The position numbers and the translations under genes were made by a program. Positions 25,594-34,784 of a DNA stretch of 64,000 nucleotides are shown here, piece after piece (the stretch's first letter is position 1; every line of letters starts with the position of its first letter). Where the stretch lies: positions 1 to 64,000 of the forward strand of contig JADJTK010000008.1 in NCBI GenBank assembly GCA_016711225.1. The letters are read 5' to 3'. This DNA is from Opitutaceae bacterium. GTDB taxonomy: Bacteria; Verrucomicrobiota; Verrucomicrobiia; Opitutales; Opitutaceae. Under the pieces are notes generated by a model that did not search any database, was not told where the DNA came from, and saw only the letters and a program-made list of their open reading frames with translations.

Positions 25594-27543
25594 TCAGGCG
25601 AGTATTTGCACCTCCATCGGCTCCAACTCCACGTAGAGCGCGGCGACTTCGCCCGACCAGACAGGTTGGCCGTCGTGGTGAATCCGCGCACCCGCGAGCC
25701 ACTGCACCTGGCCGGTGCCGGTCTTGCCAGCATTGCTGTATTGCACTGAAAAGGGCAGGGACTGCCGGCTCAGGTCCGGGTCGACAAGGATGAACCCCCG
25801 AAAGGCACGGGCGACGTCGGTGTTGGCGGCGACGACCACTTCCGTATCCCCGAGCACTCGGCTGAATGCGACCACGCCGCCAAGGCCGGAGGAATGGCCG
25901 AAGTCCTGTCCGTTGCCCGACACCTCACGGAAATAGAGCCGGCCAAAACGCAGCGCGGGCAGGCTCCGGCGACACTGGCTGATCTTCTGGAGGGCCTGGT
26001 AGAACGGCGCGGACTGGTCGAAGGCGACGGGCGGCTTTCCCCAGAGCGCCTCGCGCGAGGACTCGTTGCCGGTGAGATCCGCCTTCCCCTGGGCGTCCTG
26101 GGTGCCATGCAGGCCTTGTTCATCGCCGTAGTAGACGGACGGAATGCCCTGCAGGCCGAACATGAGGGCGTATCCAAGCGTGATCTGCGAGGGATGGGAT
26201 TGGGGATGGTTGAAGCGCTCCTTCTGATCGTGGTTGCCAAGGAAACTCACGAAGAACTGGCCGGCGTCGCCATGCGTGCTGAGCAGATCCTTCTCGGCCG
26301 CTTTGCGCGCTTCGAAGACCTGCCGCAGGCTTTCCACCGGGGTGAACCCCTTGGCCACGGACGGCAGCTTGTAGAACAGCGGGAAATCCAGCGCGGCATC
26401 AACGCCGAAGCTGCCGGCATCCTTGCCATTGCGACCGACAAAGGCGGCGATCGTCTTCTCGTCGTCGTACACCTCGGCAAAGGTGAAAAAGTTCTTCTTG
26501 CCGATGCCGAGGGCGAACTCACGGATGGCGTTGCCGAAGTACTCGATCATCTGCGGATGGACGTACTTCACGGTGTCGATCCGGAAGCCGTCGAACCCAT
26601 AACGAGCAATCAGGTACGCATGGGCCCGAACCAGCACCGAAAGCACCGGATTTCGGCCGAGCGCCCGACGGAGCTCCTCCTGGCCCGGGACGGTGGCATC
26701 GTACTCGACGACCAGTTGCCTCATCGTGTCGAAATCGCCCGGTACGAACGCCCCCGCGACGACGTTGCCGGATCCATCCTTCGGCACGGCGTCGGTCAGC
26801 TTGCTGCCGCGGCGGCGGAAGAACAGATGGTTGCGCAACTCCTCCGGGAAGACGGCATCGTCGGCCGAGAGCGTCGTGCCGGCGGGGAAACCGTTCTCCC
26901 AGTCGGATCGAGGGAGCCCGTAGCCGTTGAGCCAGCGCACCGGCAACTCCTGGCCGAGCGGTCGGTCCATGCAGGCCTTGTCAGCGACACTGTGGTGGGT
27001 GACTCCGTCGACCACGTAGTCGAACACGCGGCCGGAGTGGTTGAGCACAATGTCTAGGATTACGTAGATACCGCGGGCGTGGGCCTGGTCGACCAGCTCG
27101 GTCAGCTCGCGTTCGGCGGTGGCGGGGGTGCCGTCGGAAGCGAAGCGTTCGTCGATGTTGAGGAAATCCTGGGCCGCGTAGCCGTGGTAGTTGTAGTCCC
27201 AATCGGGCCGCGGGTTCTTGAGCACGGGCGTCATCCAGATCGCACCGCAGCCCAGGTTTTGCAGGTAGTCGAGTTGCGCCGTCACACCGGCGAACGTGCC
27301 GCCCTGGCGCTTCGCGTAGCGCCGGTTCCACTCGCCGGCAGGTGCGGCGGCCGCGTTGTTGAAGCGGTCGAGGAACAGGAAGTAGATCCAGTGGTCCCTC
27401 CAGTCCGTCGGCGAGGGGAAGGCCACGGGAACGGCGCGGGGTTGGCCGTGGACGACAACTGTCCTGGTGGTGCCGGAAAGAGCGGCCGCCTTGGCGTCCG
27501 CGAGGAACTGCTTAACCGAGGGATCATTCAACCGGGTGGGCAT
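25594..27543 (-). CDS. GH13-family alpha-amylase-like glycosidase
   Basis: The 649-residue enzyme hydrolyses or rearranges alpha-glucans. The (beta/alpha)8 barrel carries all four conserved regions: VILDIVLNHSG (region I), GFRIDTVKY with nucleophile Asp323 (II), FAEVYDD with Glu357 (III) and FLGNHDQ with Asp439 (IV). A typical calcium or B-domain insertion lies at about 175-265. The C-terminal 110 residues form a beta domain. No signal peptide is visible, so the protein may be cytoplasmic, acting on maltodextrin or stored glycogen. The ATG at 27,543 is preferred over the upstream alternative because it gives a normal N-terminus; subfamily is not resolved. Confidence 0.88.
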   Translation of the reverse strand: MPTRLNDPSVKQFLADAKAAALSGTTRTVVVHGQPRAVPVAFPSPTDWRDHWIYFLFLDRFNNAAAAPAGEWNRRYAKRQGGTFAGVTAQLDYLQNLGCGAIWMTPVLKNPRPDWDYNYHGYAAQDFLNIDERFASDGTPATAERELTELVDQAHARGIYVILDIVLNHSGRVFDYVVDGVTHHSVADKACMDRPLGQELPVRWLNGYGLPRSDWENGFPAGTTLSADDAVFPEELRNHLFFRRRGSKLTDAVPKDGSGNVVAGAFVPGDFDTMRQLVVEYDATVPGQEELRRALGRNPVLSVLVRAHAYLIARYGFDGFRIDTVKYVHPQMIEYFGNAIREFALGIGKKNFFTFAEVYDDEKTIAAFVGRNGKDAGSFGVDAALDFPLFYKLPSVAKGFTPVESLRQVFEARKAAEKDLLSTHGDAGQFFVSFLGNHDQKERFNHPQSHPSQITLGYALMFGLQGIPSVYYGDEQGLHGTQDAQGKADLTGNESSREALWGKPPVAFDQSAPFYQALQKISQCRRSLPALRFGRLYFREVSGNGQDFGHSSGLGGVVAFSRVLGDTEVVVAANTDVARAFRGFILVDPDLSRQSLPFSVQYSNAGKTGTGQVQWLAGARIHHDGQPVWSGEVAALYVELEPMEVQILA

Positions 27544-27882
27544 AAGGGCCTCCGTGTTCGGGTTTGGTTTACGCAAAAGGCAACGCCTGCGGATTTATAG
27601 CGTAATTGGCGATCCAGGCAAGTGGCCCGCCAGCCGTCACCTGATCTTGGAGTCACCAATCGCCACCCGCCAGGCTGAACGGCTCCGCCGTCCCGCTACA
27701 CGGAAATTCTCTCCGTGTTCTCCTCCCCTCCGGGACCTCTGTGCCGGGTCGATGCAGGAAGCGGCGCTATCGGACACCGAGTAGCCAGCCTGCCGGACGA
27801 CCGCGCCTCGCGCAGCGTCCCCCGGGGCATCGCCGGCAAGCGGTCGCAGACCGGTCCCACCAAGCCTGTTTCGGCCCTCCAC

Positions 27883-27912
27883 GGATCGCCTCCGTTTTAA
27901 ACAAGGCGATCC
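27883..27912. repeat. Perfect inverted repeat upstream of tRNA-Lys
   Basis: GGATCGCCT (27,883-27,891) and AGGCGATCC (27,904-27,912) flank an AT-rich loop containing TTTTAAA. It lies in the gap 27,544-28,028, which otherwise has no gene. Role unknown: a hairpin, or an operator for a dimeric protein. Confidence 0.4.
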
Positions 27913-27981
27913 ACCACGGCTTTCGGCCAACTGAGACGCGGGAGGCAAAATCGATTCATTTGCGCACTTTCCGGTTTCTGC

Positions 27982-28011
27982 TTGCGGGGCCGAGGACTGG
28001 CCACCTAGTAA
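27982..28011 (+). promoter_or_regulatory. Possible promoter of tRNA-Lys
   Basis: TTGCGG (27,982) and TAGTAA (28,006) are separated by 18 bases and lie 17 bases ahead of the tRNA. The match to the sigma-70 boxes is moderate. Confidence 0.25.
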
Positions 28012-28028
28012 CCACCGCTCCAATTTCT

Positions 28029-28103
28029 GGGTCGATAGCTCAACGGTAGAGCAGCATCCTTTTAAGTTGTTGGTTCCGGGTTCGAATCCCGGTCGACCCA
28101 CCA
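28029..28103 (+). tRNA. tRNA-Lys (anticodon UUU), CCA encoded
   Basis: The acceptor stem GGGTCGA pairs fully with TCGACCC, the D arm is GCTC...GAGC, the anticodon loop is CTTTTAA with UUU at 28,061-28,063, and the T arm is CCGGG-TTCGAAT-CCCGG. A discriminator A and CCA follow in the DNA. The anticodon stem has one U-U pair (28,057/28,067) and a G-U pair at its top, which is a little weak but otherwise all invariant positions are present. It sits alone, about 0.3 kb before a response regulator. Confidence 0.96.
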
Positions 28104-28347
28104 TTTTCGACGCGGGGCCCTCGTGGCCGGAACAATTCAAGGGCTCCCGCAGTCGCACGACAAACGCCAGAAACGAGCGCATTCAGGGAGCGCCCCCCAA
28201 GATTTCGCGAAATTTTTCGCGGAAAGGCCGATAGATCCTCTGGCCAACTCTGGAAAACTCACCCTGATGTCACCTCAAGAAATACCCACTTCCGTCCTCG
28301 GACAGCAATTGTCAGAAAGCCGGCAAGCGATTACCAGCCATAGCAAG

Positions 28348-29010
28348 ATGAAGCGAGTCGTCATCATTGAGGATCAAACCGCCATCCGCGAAATGCTCGC
28401 GGAGATGCTTCGCAACGATCCGGCCTACAAGATTGTGGGCGAGTGCGGCGACGGACAGCAGGCCTACACCCTCTGCCTCGAGACCAAGCCCGATCTGGCG
28501 ATCCTCGATGCCAAGCTCCCCGGTCTCAACGGTGTGGATCTGCTGCGCCGCCTGGCCAAGCAGCTTAAGAACACCCGCTACCTCGTCTTCTCCGGCTACG
28601 AGAACCCCGTGCTCGTGCGCGAGATGCTCGAGGCCGGCGCCCACGGCTTCGTCGAAAAAACCGCCGGCTTGAGCGAGTTCCGCAAGGGCATCCAGACCGT
28701 CTCCAACGGCGGCACCTACTTTGGACCCGCCGTCGCGGCATTGCTGCTCAACGTCGTCACCAATCCTTCCGCGGCCTCCAGCCACGACCTGCTCACCGAC
28801 CGTGAGCGCGAAATCCTCCAGCTCGTAGCCGAGAGCTACAGCACCAAGGAGATCGCCTCCAAGCTCGGCATCAGTGTGAAGACGGTGGACAACCACCGCA
28901 CCAATCTGATGCGCAAGCTCAATCTGCACGACGTCGCCAGCCTCACGCGCTACGCGATCGAGATCGGGCTGGTCAACAACCGCAGCTCGCTTCCGCCCAA
29001 CGGGCGCTGA
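28348..29010 (+). CDS. NarL/FixJ-type response regulator
   Basis: The 220-residue regulator has a receiver domain (about 1-120, RVVIIEDQTAIREML, phosphorylation Asp54 in LAILDAKLPG) and a LuxR-type helix-turn-helix at about 150-212 (LTDREREILQLVAE, then VKTVDNHRTNLMRKL). Phosphorylation by a cognate histidine kinase should control DNA binding. No kinase gene is next to it; the two hybrid kinases at 50.6 and 57.7 kb have their own receivers. The ATG at 28,348 starts the receiver fold; another ATG at 28,267 would add 27 residues with no similarity to receivers. Confidence 0.88.
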   Translation: MKRVVIIEDQTAIREMLAEMLRNDPAYKIVGECGDGQQAYTLCLETKPDLAILDAKLPGLNGVDLLRRLAKQLKNTRYLVFSGYENPVLVREMLEAGAHGFVEKTAGLSEFRKGIQTVSNGGTYFGPAVAALLLNVVTNPSAASSHDLLTDREREILQLVAESYSTKEIASKLGISVKTVDNHRTNLMRKLNLHDVASLTRYAIEIGLVNNRSSLPPNGR

Positions 29011-29118
29011 GGCGGGCATCGTCCGCAACGTAGGCAGCGTGCTCGCACCCGCCTCACGGGTATCTGCACGCCCGAAGACCCGCTTTGGCTGTCCCGGGAC
29101 GGTTTCCATTCCGTTCCG

Positions 29119-29143
29119 CCGGAAGCGAAGCGCTTCCGCTACG
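29119..29143 (-). repeat. Single GTAGCGG-type palindromic repeat
   Basis: Read on the minus strand it begins GTAGCGGAAGCG and ends CGCTTCCGG, a hairpin with the GTAGCGG header of the array at 881-1,008 but another core. It lies 120 bases before the lipoprotein gene. Confidence 0.55.
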
Positions 29144-29262
29144 ATGGCGCCTCGTCCAGCGACTCCAGAAGGGCGTTCACCCCGAACTCGCCGACAATGT
29201 TCTTGCGCCGGCTAACCGCTTTACGGATAAAGAGAACCCTCTCGACCAAGCCCTATTTTTCC

Positions 29263-29820
29263 ATGAACAAGCTCTCGAAATTCGTTTGTTTCATCCTCAT
29301 CGGTGCGTCTGTGCTCCTTGCCGGCTGCCCGAAGAAGCCAAAGCGCCCCGACCCGGGCCAGACCCTCGGCATGGGTCCTGGCGACAACATCAATCTGCAG
29401 ACTTCGGATGTCCCGACCGACGGCCAGAGTGGACTTGAGAACAAACCCGAGGGTCCGGACCGCTACAAGGAAGAGAACCTCGAGCGCGGCGTGCTCCCGA
29501 CCGTGTATTTTGATTTCGACCGCTCCGGTATCAAAGCCAGCGAGCGCGTGAAGCTCGAGCAGGCCGCCAAGTGGTGCACCGAGAACAAGGGCCGTCAGCT
29601 CCTGCTCGAAGGCCACTGCGACTGGCGTGGCACCGCCGAATACAACCTCGGCTTGGGTGACCGCCGCTCCAACGCCGTGAAGGAATACCTCGCCAAGCTC
29701 GGCGTGGAAGTCGTGCGCCTCGAAGTGCTCTCCAAGGGCGACCTCGATGCGAAGGAGAACGCCTCCGGCGCCGAGATGACCAATGATCGCCGCGTCGAGA
29801 TCGTGCTGATCAAGCAGTAA
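29263..29820 (+). CDS. pal: Peptidoglycan-associated lipoprotein (OmpA/Pal type)
   Basis: The 185-residue protein has a lipoprotein signal with lipobox LLAGC (lipidated Cys22), a linker of about 50 residues, and an OmpA-like C-terminal domain (about 80-185) beginning TVYFDFDRSGIK and containing LLLEGHCDWRGTAEYNLGLGDRR, the peptidoglycan-binding motif, and DRRVEIVLI at the end. It should sit in the outer membrane and bind the cell wall as part of a Tol-Pal-like system, although no tol genes are in the window. The ATG at 29,263 starts the signal. A strong terminator follows. Confidence 0.9.
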   Translation: MNKLSKFVCFILIGASVLLAGCPKKPKRPDPGQTLGMGPGDNINLQTSDVPTDGQSGLENKPEGPDRYKEENLERGVLPTVYFDFDRSGIKASERVKLEQAAKWCTENKGRQLLLEGHCDWRGTAEYNLGLGDRRSNAVKEYLAKLGVEVVRLEVLSKGDLDAKENASGAEMTNDRRVEIVLIKQ

Positions 29821-29841
29821 TCTCCTGCCTCTTTCAAAACC

Positions 29842-29870
29842 AAGCCCCGGTCTCACGACCGGGGCTTTTT
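29842..29870 (+). terminator. Rho-independent terminator after pal
   Basis: AAGCCCCGGTC (29,842-29,852) pairs with GACCGGGGCTT (29,857-29,867) around a TCAC loop, followed by TTTTT to 29,870. Confidence 0.92.
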
Positions 29871-29922
29871 CGTGTCGGTAGCCGGAGCGGGTTCAGCCGC
29901 GATTCCCTTCTTCCCGTCCGCC

Positions 29923-29979
29923 GTAGGAGCGTGCTCGCACGCGATTTGTGCCCAAAATCGCGTGCCGGCACGCTCCTAC
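29923..29979. repeat. Large inverted repeat, GTAGGAGC type
   Basis: A 25-base arm (29,923-29,947) starting GTAGGAGCGTGC is mirrored at 29,955-29,979, differing only at two or three bases in the centre of each arm, around an 8-base loop. The GTAGGAGC start resembles the GTAGCGG header of the repeats at 881 and 29,119. It looks like a REP or BIME-type element and can fold as a very stable hairpin. Confidence 0.85.
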
Positions 29980-29997
29980 AACGAATACGCTTCCCTC

Positions 29998-30056
29998 GTG
30001 GCGCAGGCCTCCGTGCCTGCGAAACCGGACACCGCAGGCACGGAGGCCTGCACCAC
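29998..30056. repeat. Second large inverted repeat
   Basis: Arms of 24 bases, starting GTGGCGCAGGCC at 29,998 and ending GGCCTGCACCAC at 30,056, match with one mismatch around an 11-base loop. It begins 19 bases after the previous repeat and the arms are unrelated in sequence, so two different element families lie side by side. Confidence 0.85.
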
Positions 30057-30065
30057 ACCGCTCCC

Positions 30066-31436
30066 CTACCCTCGCGCGATGGCGCGCAGGATCTTCTCCG
30101 AGGCGCGAATCCCCTTCTCCATCACACCGAGATGGAAGCTCTCGTTGGGCGCATGGAGATTGTCCTCGGGCAGGAAAAGCCCGAGCAGCAACGAGTCCAG
30201 GCCGAGCACGCGCTTGATGTCGCCGATGATCGGCACACTGCCACCTTCGCGCAGATACAGCGGCGGCTTGCCGAAGACCTCCGTGACCGCGGCGTCGGTG
30301 GCGCGGAAGGCCCGCGCGAGAACCGGCGACTGGTTCGCGGGAGTGTTCGACTTGCCCGGCGGCACCGCGACGTAGGGCACGCCGTTGTGGCCGTCGATGA
30401 TCTTCATGGTGACGGCGCTCGGGCAACGCTCCCGCAGCGCACGGAATACCCGCGCCTTCACCGTCTCCGGATCCTGGTCAGGCACCAGCCGGCAGCTGAT
30501 CTTGGCCATCGCCTTGCTCGGGATGACGGTCTTGCTGCCCGCGCCTTGGTAGCCGCCCCCGAGCCCGTTGAACTCCAGCGTGGGCAGGAAGCGCACGGCT
30601 TCGAACGGCGAATAGCCCGGCGGTGCATGGAAGGCCGGGATACCCAAAAACTTCTGATACTCGGCTTCGCTCGTGCCGAGTTTGCGCAGCTCTTCTCGCT
30701 CCCACTCCTGCACCGGGCGCACTTCGTCGTAGAAGCCGGGGATGTTCACACGCCCGTCGGGCAGGTGCAGCGAGGCACAGATCTCCGCCAGGGCCTGCAA
30801 CGGATTGAGCAGCGCCCCACCGTGGAGGCCGGAGTGCAGATCGCCCTTGGATCCGGTGAGCTCGATCTCGAAAGTGAAGAGTCCACGCAGGCCACACGTC
30901 ACCGCGATCTGGTCCTCGCGCGGGCTACCGGTGTCGGAGAGGAAGACGAAGTCGGCCTTCAGCCGTTCGCGATGGCTCTCGAGGAACGGCAGGAAGCTCG
31001 GGCTGCCAATCTCCTCCTCGCCCTCGATGAGGAAGGTGATGCGCAGCGGCAGATCCGGCTCCGCCGCCAGCAGCTTGGCCACGGCAGCGACATGCACCAG
31101 GAACGGGCCCTTATTGTCCGCCGTGCCACGGCCGTAGATACGGTTGTCGCGGATCTGCGGCTCGAAGGCCGGCGACTGCCAAAGCTCCAGCGGATCGGCC
31201 GGTTGCACGTCGTAATGGCCGTAGATGATGATGTGCGGCCAGCTCGGGTCGCCGCCACGGGTGGCCAGCACCAGCGGGTGTTTGGGCGTGGGCACAACTT
31301 CGACGGCGAAGCCGATCTCGCGCAACAGACCGGCGATGAACTCGCGCGCCTGGTGCATGCCGGTGGCAAATTGGGGGTCCGCCGACACGCTAGCGCAGCG
31401 GACGTATTCCTTGAGCTTCTCGACGGGGTCAAACAT
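30066..31436 (-). CDS. M20-family dipeptidase
   Basis: The 456-residue enzyme is a zinc peptidase of the M20 (carnosinase/DapE-like) family. It has IIIYGHYDVQPAD (zinc ligand His and the following Asp), GRGTADNKGPF (bridging Asp) and IEGEEEIGS (general base Glu and ligand Glu). Further ligands should be in LSDTG and the C-terminal HAPNE. The dimerisation domain lies in the middle. It is thought to release amino acids from small peptides in the cytoplasm. The ATG at 31,436 is chosen over a GTG three codons upstream. Confidence 0.9.
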   Translation of the reverse strand: MFDPVEKLKEYVRCASVSADPQFATGMHQAREFIAGLLREIGFAVEVVPTPKHPLVLATRGGDPSWPHIIIYGHYDVQPADPLELWQSPAFEPQIRDNRIYGRGTADNKGPFLVHVAAVAKLLAAEPDLPLRITFLIEGEEEIGSPSFLPFLESHRERLKADFVFLSDTGSPREDQIAVTCGLRGLFTFEIELTGSKGDLHSGLHGGALLNPLQALAEICASLHLPDGRVNIPGFYDEVRPVQEWEREELRKLGTSEAEYQKFLGIPAFHAPPGYSPFEAVRFLPTLEFNGLGGGYQGAGSKTVIPSKAMAKISCRLVPDQDPETVKARVFRALRERCPSAVTMKIIDGHNGVPYVAVPPGKSNTPANQSPVLARAFRATDAAVTEVFGKPPLYLREGGSVPIIGDIKRVLGLDSLLLGLFLPEDNLHAPNESFHLGVMEKGIRASEKILRAIARG

Positions 31437-31574
31437 GGGCGCCACGCTGCCGGAAAAACCGTCCCTCTGCTAGCCGGAAGAAAGGGCAAAATCCAACTGC
31501 CGTGAAAGTCCACTCATCGGAAAACCGGCAGCCCTTGATGAAGGCCAAGGGGGACCGGGGCCGCTAGGCAATGA

Positions 31575-31600
31575 AGGCAGGCCTCCGACGAAGCCTGCCC
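31575..31600 (-). terminator. Hairpin downstream of the delta-60 protein gene
   Basis: GGCAGGC (31,576-31,582) pairs with GCCTGCC (31,593-31,599) beyond the stop of the delta-60 gene read on the minus strand. The T run is poor (TTCATT), so it is a weak candidate. Confidence 0.4.
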
Positions 31601-31622
31601 CTGTCACCACCACTGCGCCTGT

Positions 31623-34600
31623 TCAGGGCGCAGTCACCACCACCTTCAGCCGCGCAAAGCGGCGTACTACGCCGGCGGGAGGCACCGTCTCGCGCAGGCG
31701 GACCAACTCGGTTCCGTCCGGGTTCGCGCCGAGCGAATCAGTGGTGCTGTCCACCTCATCCCAGGTCGCGAGATCTGTGGATACCTCGAGCGCGTAGCGG
31801 ATGCCCTGCCCCTTCACGTTTTTGGCGAACACGAGTGCCAGCATCGGTGGTTGTCCGACCTCGATGTAGGTCGAGGGCGTCGGCAGATTCGCCAAGGCGC
31901 TGTCCTTCGGCGGCACGCCCAGGGCGAACTTCATCAGGTTGGTCACGCCGTCGCCAGCGGGGGCATCCATTGCTCCACGTTGATTCACCGGCACACGGTC
32001 TGTGCCCGGCGCGCCCATCTGCTCCGTCCATTCGGCCAGTGTCATCGTGCCACCGGTCACCTCGATGAGGGAGGTCCAGCTATCGACAAACCCACCGGGA
32101 TTCGAAACCCGAACCCAGAGTCGCACCCAAGCCGTAAGCGGCGGGGTTGTATACTTCGATGTCGTTGCGCCATCGATCGGATTCGTGGTGTCTCCACTTT
32201 CTCCGTGGTACCACTGATACGAAAACGGCCCGGGGCCCTCGGCGATAATCGCGGTCATGATCCAGCTTCCGTAGCTCGTCCTCGCCCCGGCGCCTCCGCC
32301 CACAATCGTCGGAGGAGCGACCGGCGACTTGAACTTGATCAGCCCGCTGCGCATCACCCCGTTGCGCGCCGCGGCACCGCAGATCAGCAGCCCACCATCA
32401 TCGGAGAAGAACAACGGCGTGGGGAAGGCCACGCGGCAGGGGTCCTCCATCGAGAACCCGGTATCCAACGTGTCGTCAGTTTTTAGGCGAGCCAAGGGAC
32501 CACAGGGCTGGCTGTTGTACGAAGTGAAAGAGCCCGCGACCAACACCTGACCGTCTGTTTGCGCCGCAAAACTCATGGGCCACGTCGATCGGGAGAACCC
32601 GGTGGAACCAGTCAAACCGTCGGCTAGCGAACCGTCCTCGTTAAGACGGGCGAACCCAGGTCGGTCCTGATCGCCCACCCTATAGAAATCGCCGCCCAAT
32701 AGCAGCCGTCCCAATGCATCCGTGCCGAGCGCCCGGGGCCAGCTGTCGAGGCCTTGATTGACATCTACTGGATAGAGAAACGTTCCATCTCCAGCCAGCC
32801 GGACGAAATTGAGCGCTCCAGTAAAGGAGTGCCGCGAGAGCGCCCCAGCCACCGCGATCCCTCCGTTCGCCTCGACCTCAAGCGCGGTAACGAAGCCCGA
32901 GGGGCGCAGTTCGAGACTGAAAGACGGATCGCGTTGGCCGTTGGGCAGCAGGGCGACCACCGCTGTATCGATGGACTCCCCGTTGTAGTCGGCCAAATAT
33001 CCGGCCGCCACAATCCGGCCGTCCGGCAATCCGCGCACGAACGACGGCCCCGAGCCGAAACCGGTGCCGGCATCAAACGACAAATCGCGCGCGCCATCGG
33101 GCAACAATTTGGTGATGGCTCCGGGCACGCCGCCATATACCACAATCGGGCCGCCACCCTGCACCACCAGACCGGTAACCTTGGTGGTGAGCGTCGCACT
33201 GGCGTCGAAGCTCGTATCGGTCGTTCCGTCGGCGTTGAGCCGGGCCAGAAAGGGGCGCGACGAACCGTTGACACGATTGAAGGCGCCGCCAACCAACCAC
33301 TTGCCGCCCGCCACGGGGGCAAACACCGAGGGATTGCTTGCGGAGCAGAGGCTCGGCGCCGCCACCGCGCCCTGCGCGCCGTTCGACTCGTACCGCACCA
33401 CACCGTTCTGCAGGACCGATCCGACCTTCGCGGAGTATCCGCCGACGTACACCTGATTGGATGGCGTCGCCGCAATAGCGCATCCGCTCTCGGCTGGGCC
33501 GCGAGGGATGACGAAGGAACTGTCTTTTGTCCCGTTCGCTGAAAGCACGGCATACTCGCCGAATCCATCCATCCAAGCCACGGCCACCCGACCGTCAGGA
33601 AGGGGAGCAATCGCCTTGGGTACATCGCCCAATCCAGGCCGATAGCTCACATCGCGGGTTCCGTCGCCCGCCAATCGCACAATATCGGCGTGCGACGAGA
33701 GGTCATCGGCAGTGTAAGACGCCCCAACGTAGACCCTGCCATCCGCCCCGGTAGCCACCGCATAAGCATAGTCACATGAGATATCTGGCACGAACGCGAG
33801 GTCGAGTGCGCCATCGGAATGCACCCGGGCGAGGCCTTTGCGCGCAACCCCCGCGACCGTCTGGAATGAGCCAAGAATCAGCACCTTTTCGCCGGCGAGC
33901 GCCAACCGGCTTACAAACGAACTCGGCCCAACCGCCACAGAAAAGGCGACATCGCACGACCCGTCAGCATTGAGCCGGGCCACATTCTGCCGCGGCAATC
34001 CGCCGACCGAGTCGAAACGGCCGCCGATCAGGATCTTGCCGTCGGACTGCACCGCTAGCGTCACAACAGTCGGCCAAGACCCCGTCAAAGCGATGACCGG
34101 CGAGAAACCCGCATCCAACGATCCATCGCGGTTCAACCTTGCGACTAGGCTACGGACCTCGCCATTCACCTTTGAGAAATCGCCACCGATGATGAGCTTG
34201 CCGTCCGGCTGCACCGCCAGCAGCGCCCCGTAACCGCCCGTCACGGTTGGCGCGAAACTCGGGTCAAGGGTCAGGTCCGCGGTGAAACGGGCCAGGTTCG
34301 TGCGCGCCTGCCCACCGATGCCATTGAAAGATCCGGACACGTACACCGCACCGTCGGCCGCAACAGCCAGGCCCGCGATCGACCCTCCGTCCGCCTCGAA
34401 CAGCGGCGCAAAGCTCGTGTCCAGCTGCAGCGTATTCGCATAGCCGCCAACCGGCGCGACGAGCAGCCGGCACGGGCGCGAGGTCGTCGTGCCCGTGTCG
34501 TCGGTTAGCACCACGTCGTAGAATCCGGCGTCGGCCATCGCCGGCATGGAAAGCGTCAATACGGGACCCGTCGCCCCAATAATGGGCGTCCCCAATGATC

Positions 34601-34784
34601 GCCATTGCCAGCGCAGCGTCCCCGTGCCGCTGGCCTGCACCGAGAAAGTCGCGGGGTGGCCGCTGGTCGCGATGACAGTCGCCTGCGGCTGCTGCGTGAT
34701 CACAGGCGCGGCATTCAGCCAGCCGGACCAGCCGGCGACCAAAGACAGAACAAGGACGCGCAGGCGCGAAGGAAGTGGGGGCAT
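31623..34784 (-). CDS. Secreted delta-60 repeat beta-propeller protein
   Basis: The 1,053-residue protein has a signal peptide (core VLVLSLVAGWSGW, cleavage near NAA|P), an Ig-like domain (about 27-110), then many copies of the delta-60 repeat (about 120-830; GxxDxSFxP and LxPDGKxxxxGxF-type signatures such as LDTSFAP and LLAVQPDGKLIIGGDF), likely forming several beta-propellers. A second Ig-like domain follows at about 860-930. The last 120 residues carry the GDGVTNLMKFALG segment and YALEVSTDLATW, a phylum-typical module related in idea to the N-terminal module of the 1-13 kb proteins but placed at the other end. The ATG is set at the signal peptide. Extracellular; function unknown. Confidence 0.85.
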   Translation of the reverse strand: MPPLPSRLRVLVLSLVAGWSGWLNAAPVITQQPQATVIATSGHPATFSVQASGTGTLRWQWRSLGTPIIGATGPVLTLSMPAMADAGFYDVVLTDDTGTTTSRPCRLLVAPVGGYANTLQLDTSFAPLFEADGGSIAGLAVAADGAVYVSGSFNGIGGQARTNLARFTADLTLDPSFAPTVTGGYGALLAVQPDGKLIIGGDFSKVNGEVRSLVARLNRDGSLDAGFSPVIALTGSWPTVVTLAVQSDGKILIGGRFDSVGGLPRQNVARLNADGSCDVAFSVAVGPSSFVSRLALAGEKVLILGSFQTVAGVARKGLARVHSDGALDLAFVPDISCDYAYAVATGADGRVYVGASYTADDLSSHADIVRLAGDGTRDVSYRPGLGDVPKAIAPLPDGRVAVAWMDGFGEYAVLSANGTKDSSFVIPRGPAESGCAIAATPSNQVYVGGYSAKVGSVLQNGVVRYESNGAQGAVAAPSLCSASNPSVFAPVAGGKWLVGGAFNRVNGSSRPFLARLNADGTTDTSFDASATLTTKVTGLVVQGGGPIVVYGGVPGAITKLLPDGARDLSFDAGTGFGSGPSFVRGLPDGRIVAAGYLADYNGESIDTAVVALLPNGQRDPSFSLELRPSGFVTALEVEANGGIAVAGALSRHSFTGALNFVRLAGDGTFLYPVDVNQGLDSWPRALGTDALGRLLLGGDFYRVGDQDRPGFARLNEDGSLADGLTGSTGFSRSTWPMSFAAQTDGQVLVAGSFTSYNSQPCGPLARLKTDDTLDTGFSMEDPCRVAFPTPLFFSDDGGLLICGAAARNGVMRSGLIKFKSPVAPPTIVGGGAGARTSYGSWIMTAIIAEGPGPFSYQWYHGESGDTTNPIDGATTSKYTTPPLTAWVRLWVRVSNPGGFVDSWTSLIEVTGGTMTLAEWTEQMGAPGTDRVPVNQRGAMDAPAGDGVTNLMKFALGVPPKDSALANLPTPSTYIEVGQPPMLALVFAKNVKGQGIRYALEVSTDLATWDEVDSTTDSLGANPDGTELVRLRETVPPAGVVRRFARLKVVVTAP

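Noticed and set aside
28123..28347. Longer N-terminus for the response regulator
   Set aside because: The extra residues show no receiver similarity and begin only 20 bases after the tRNA.
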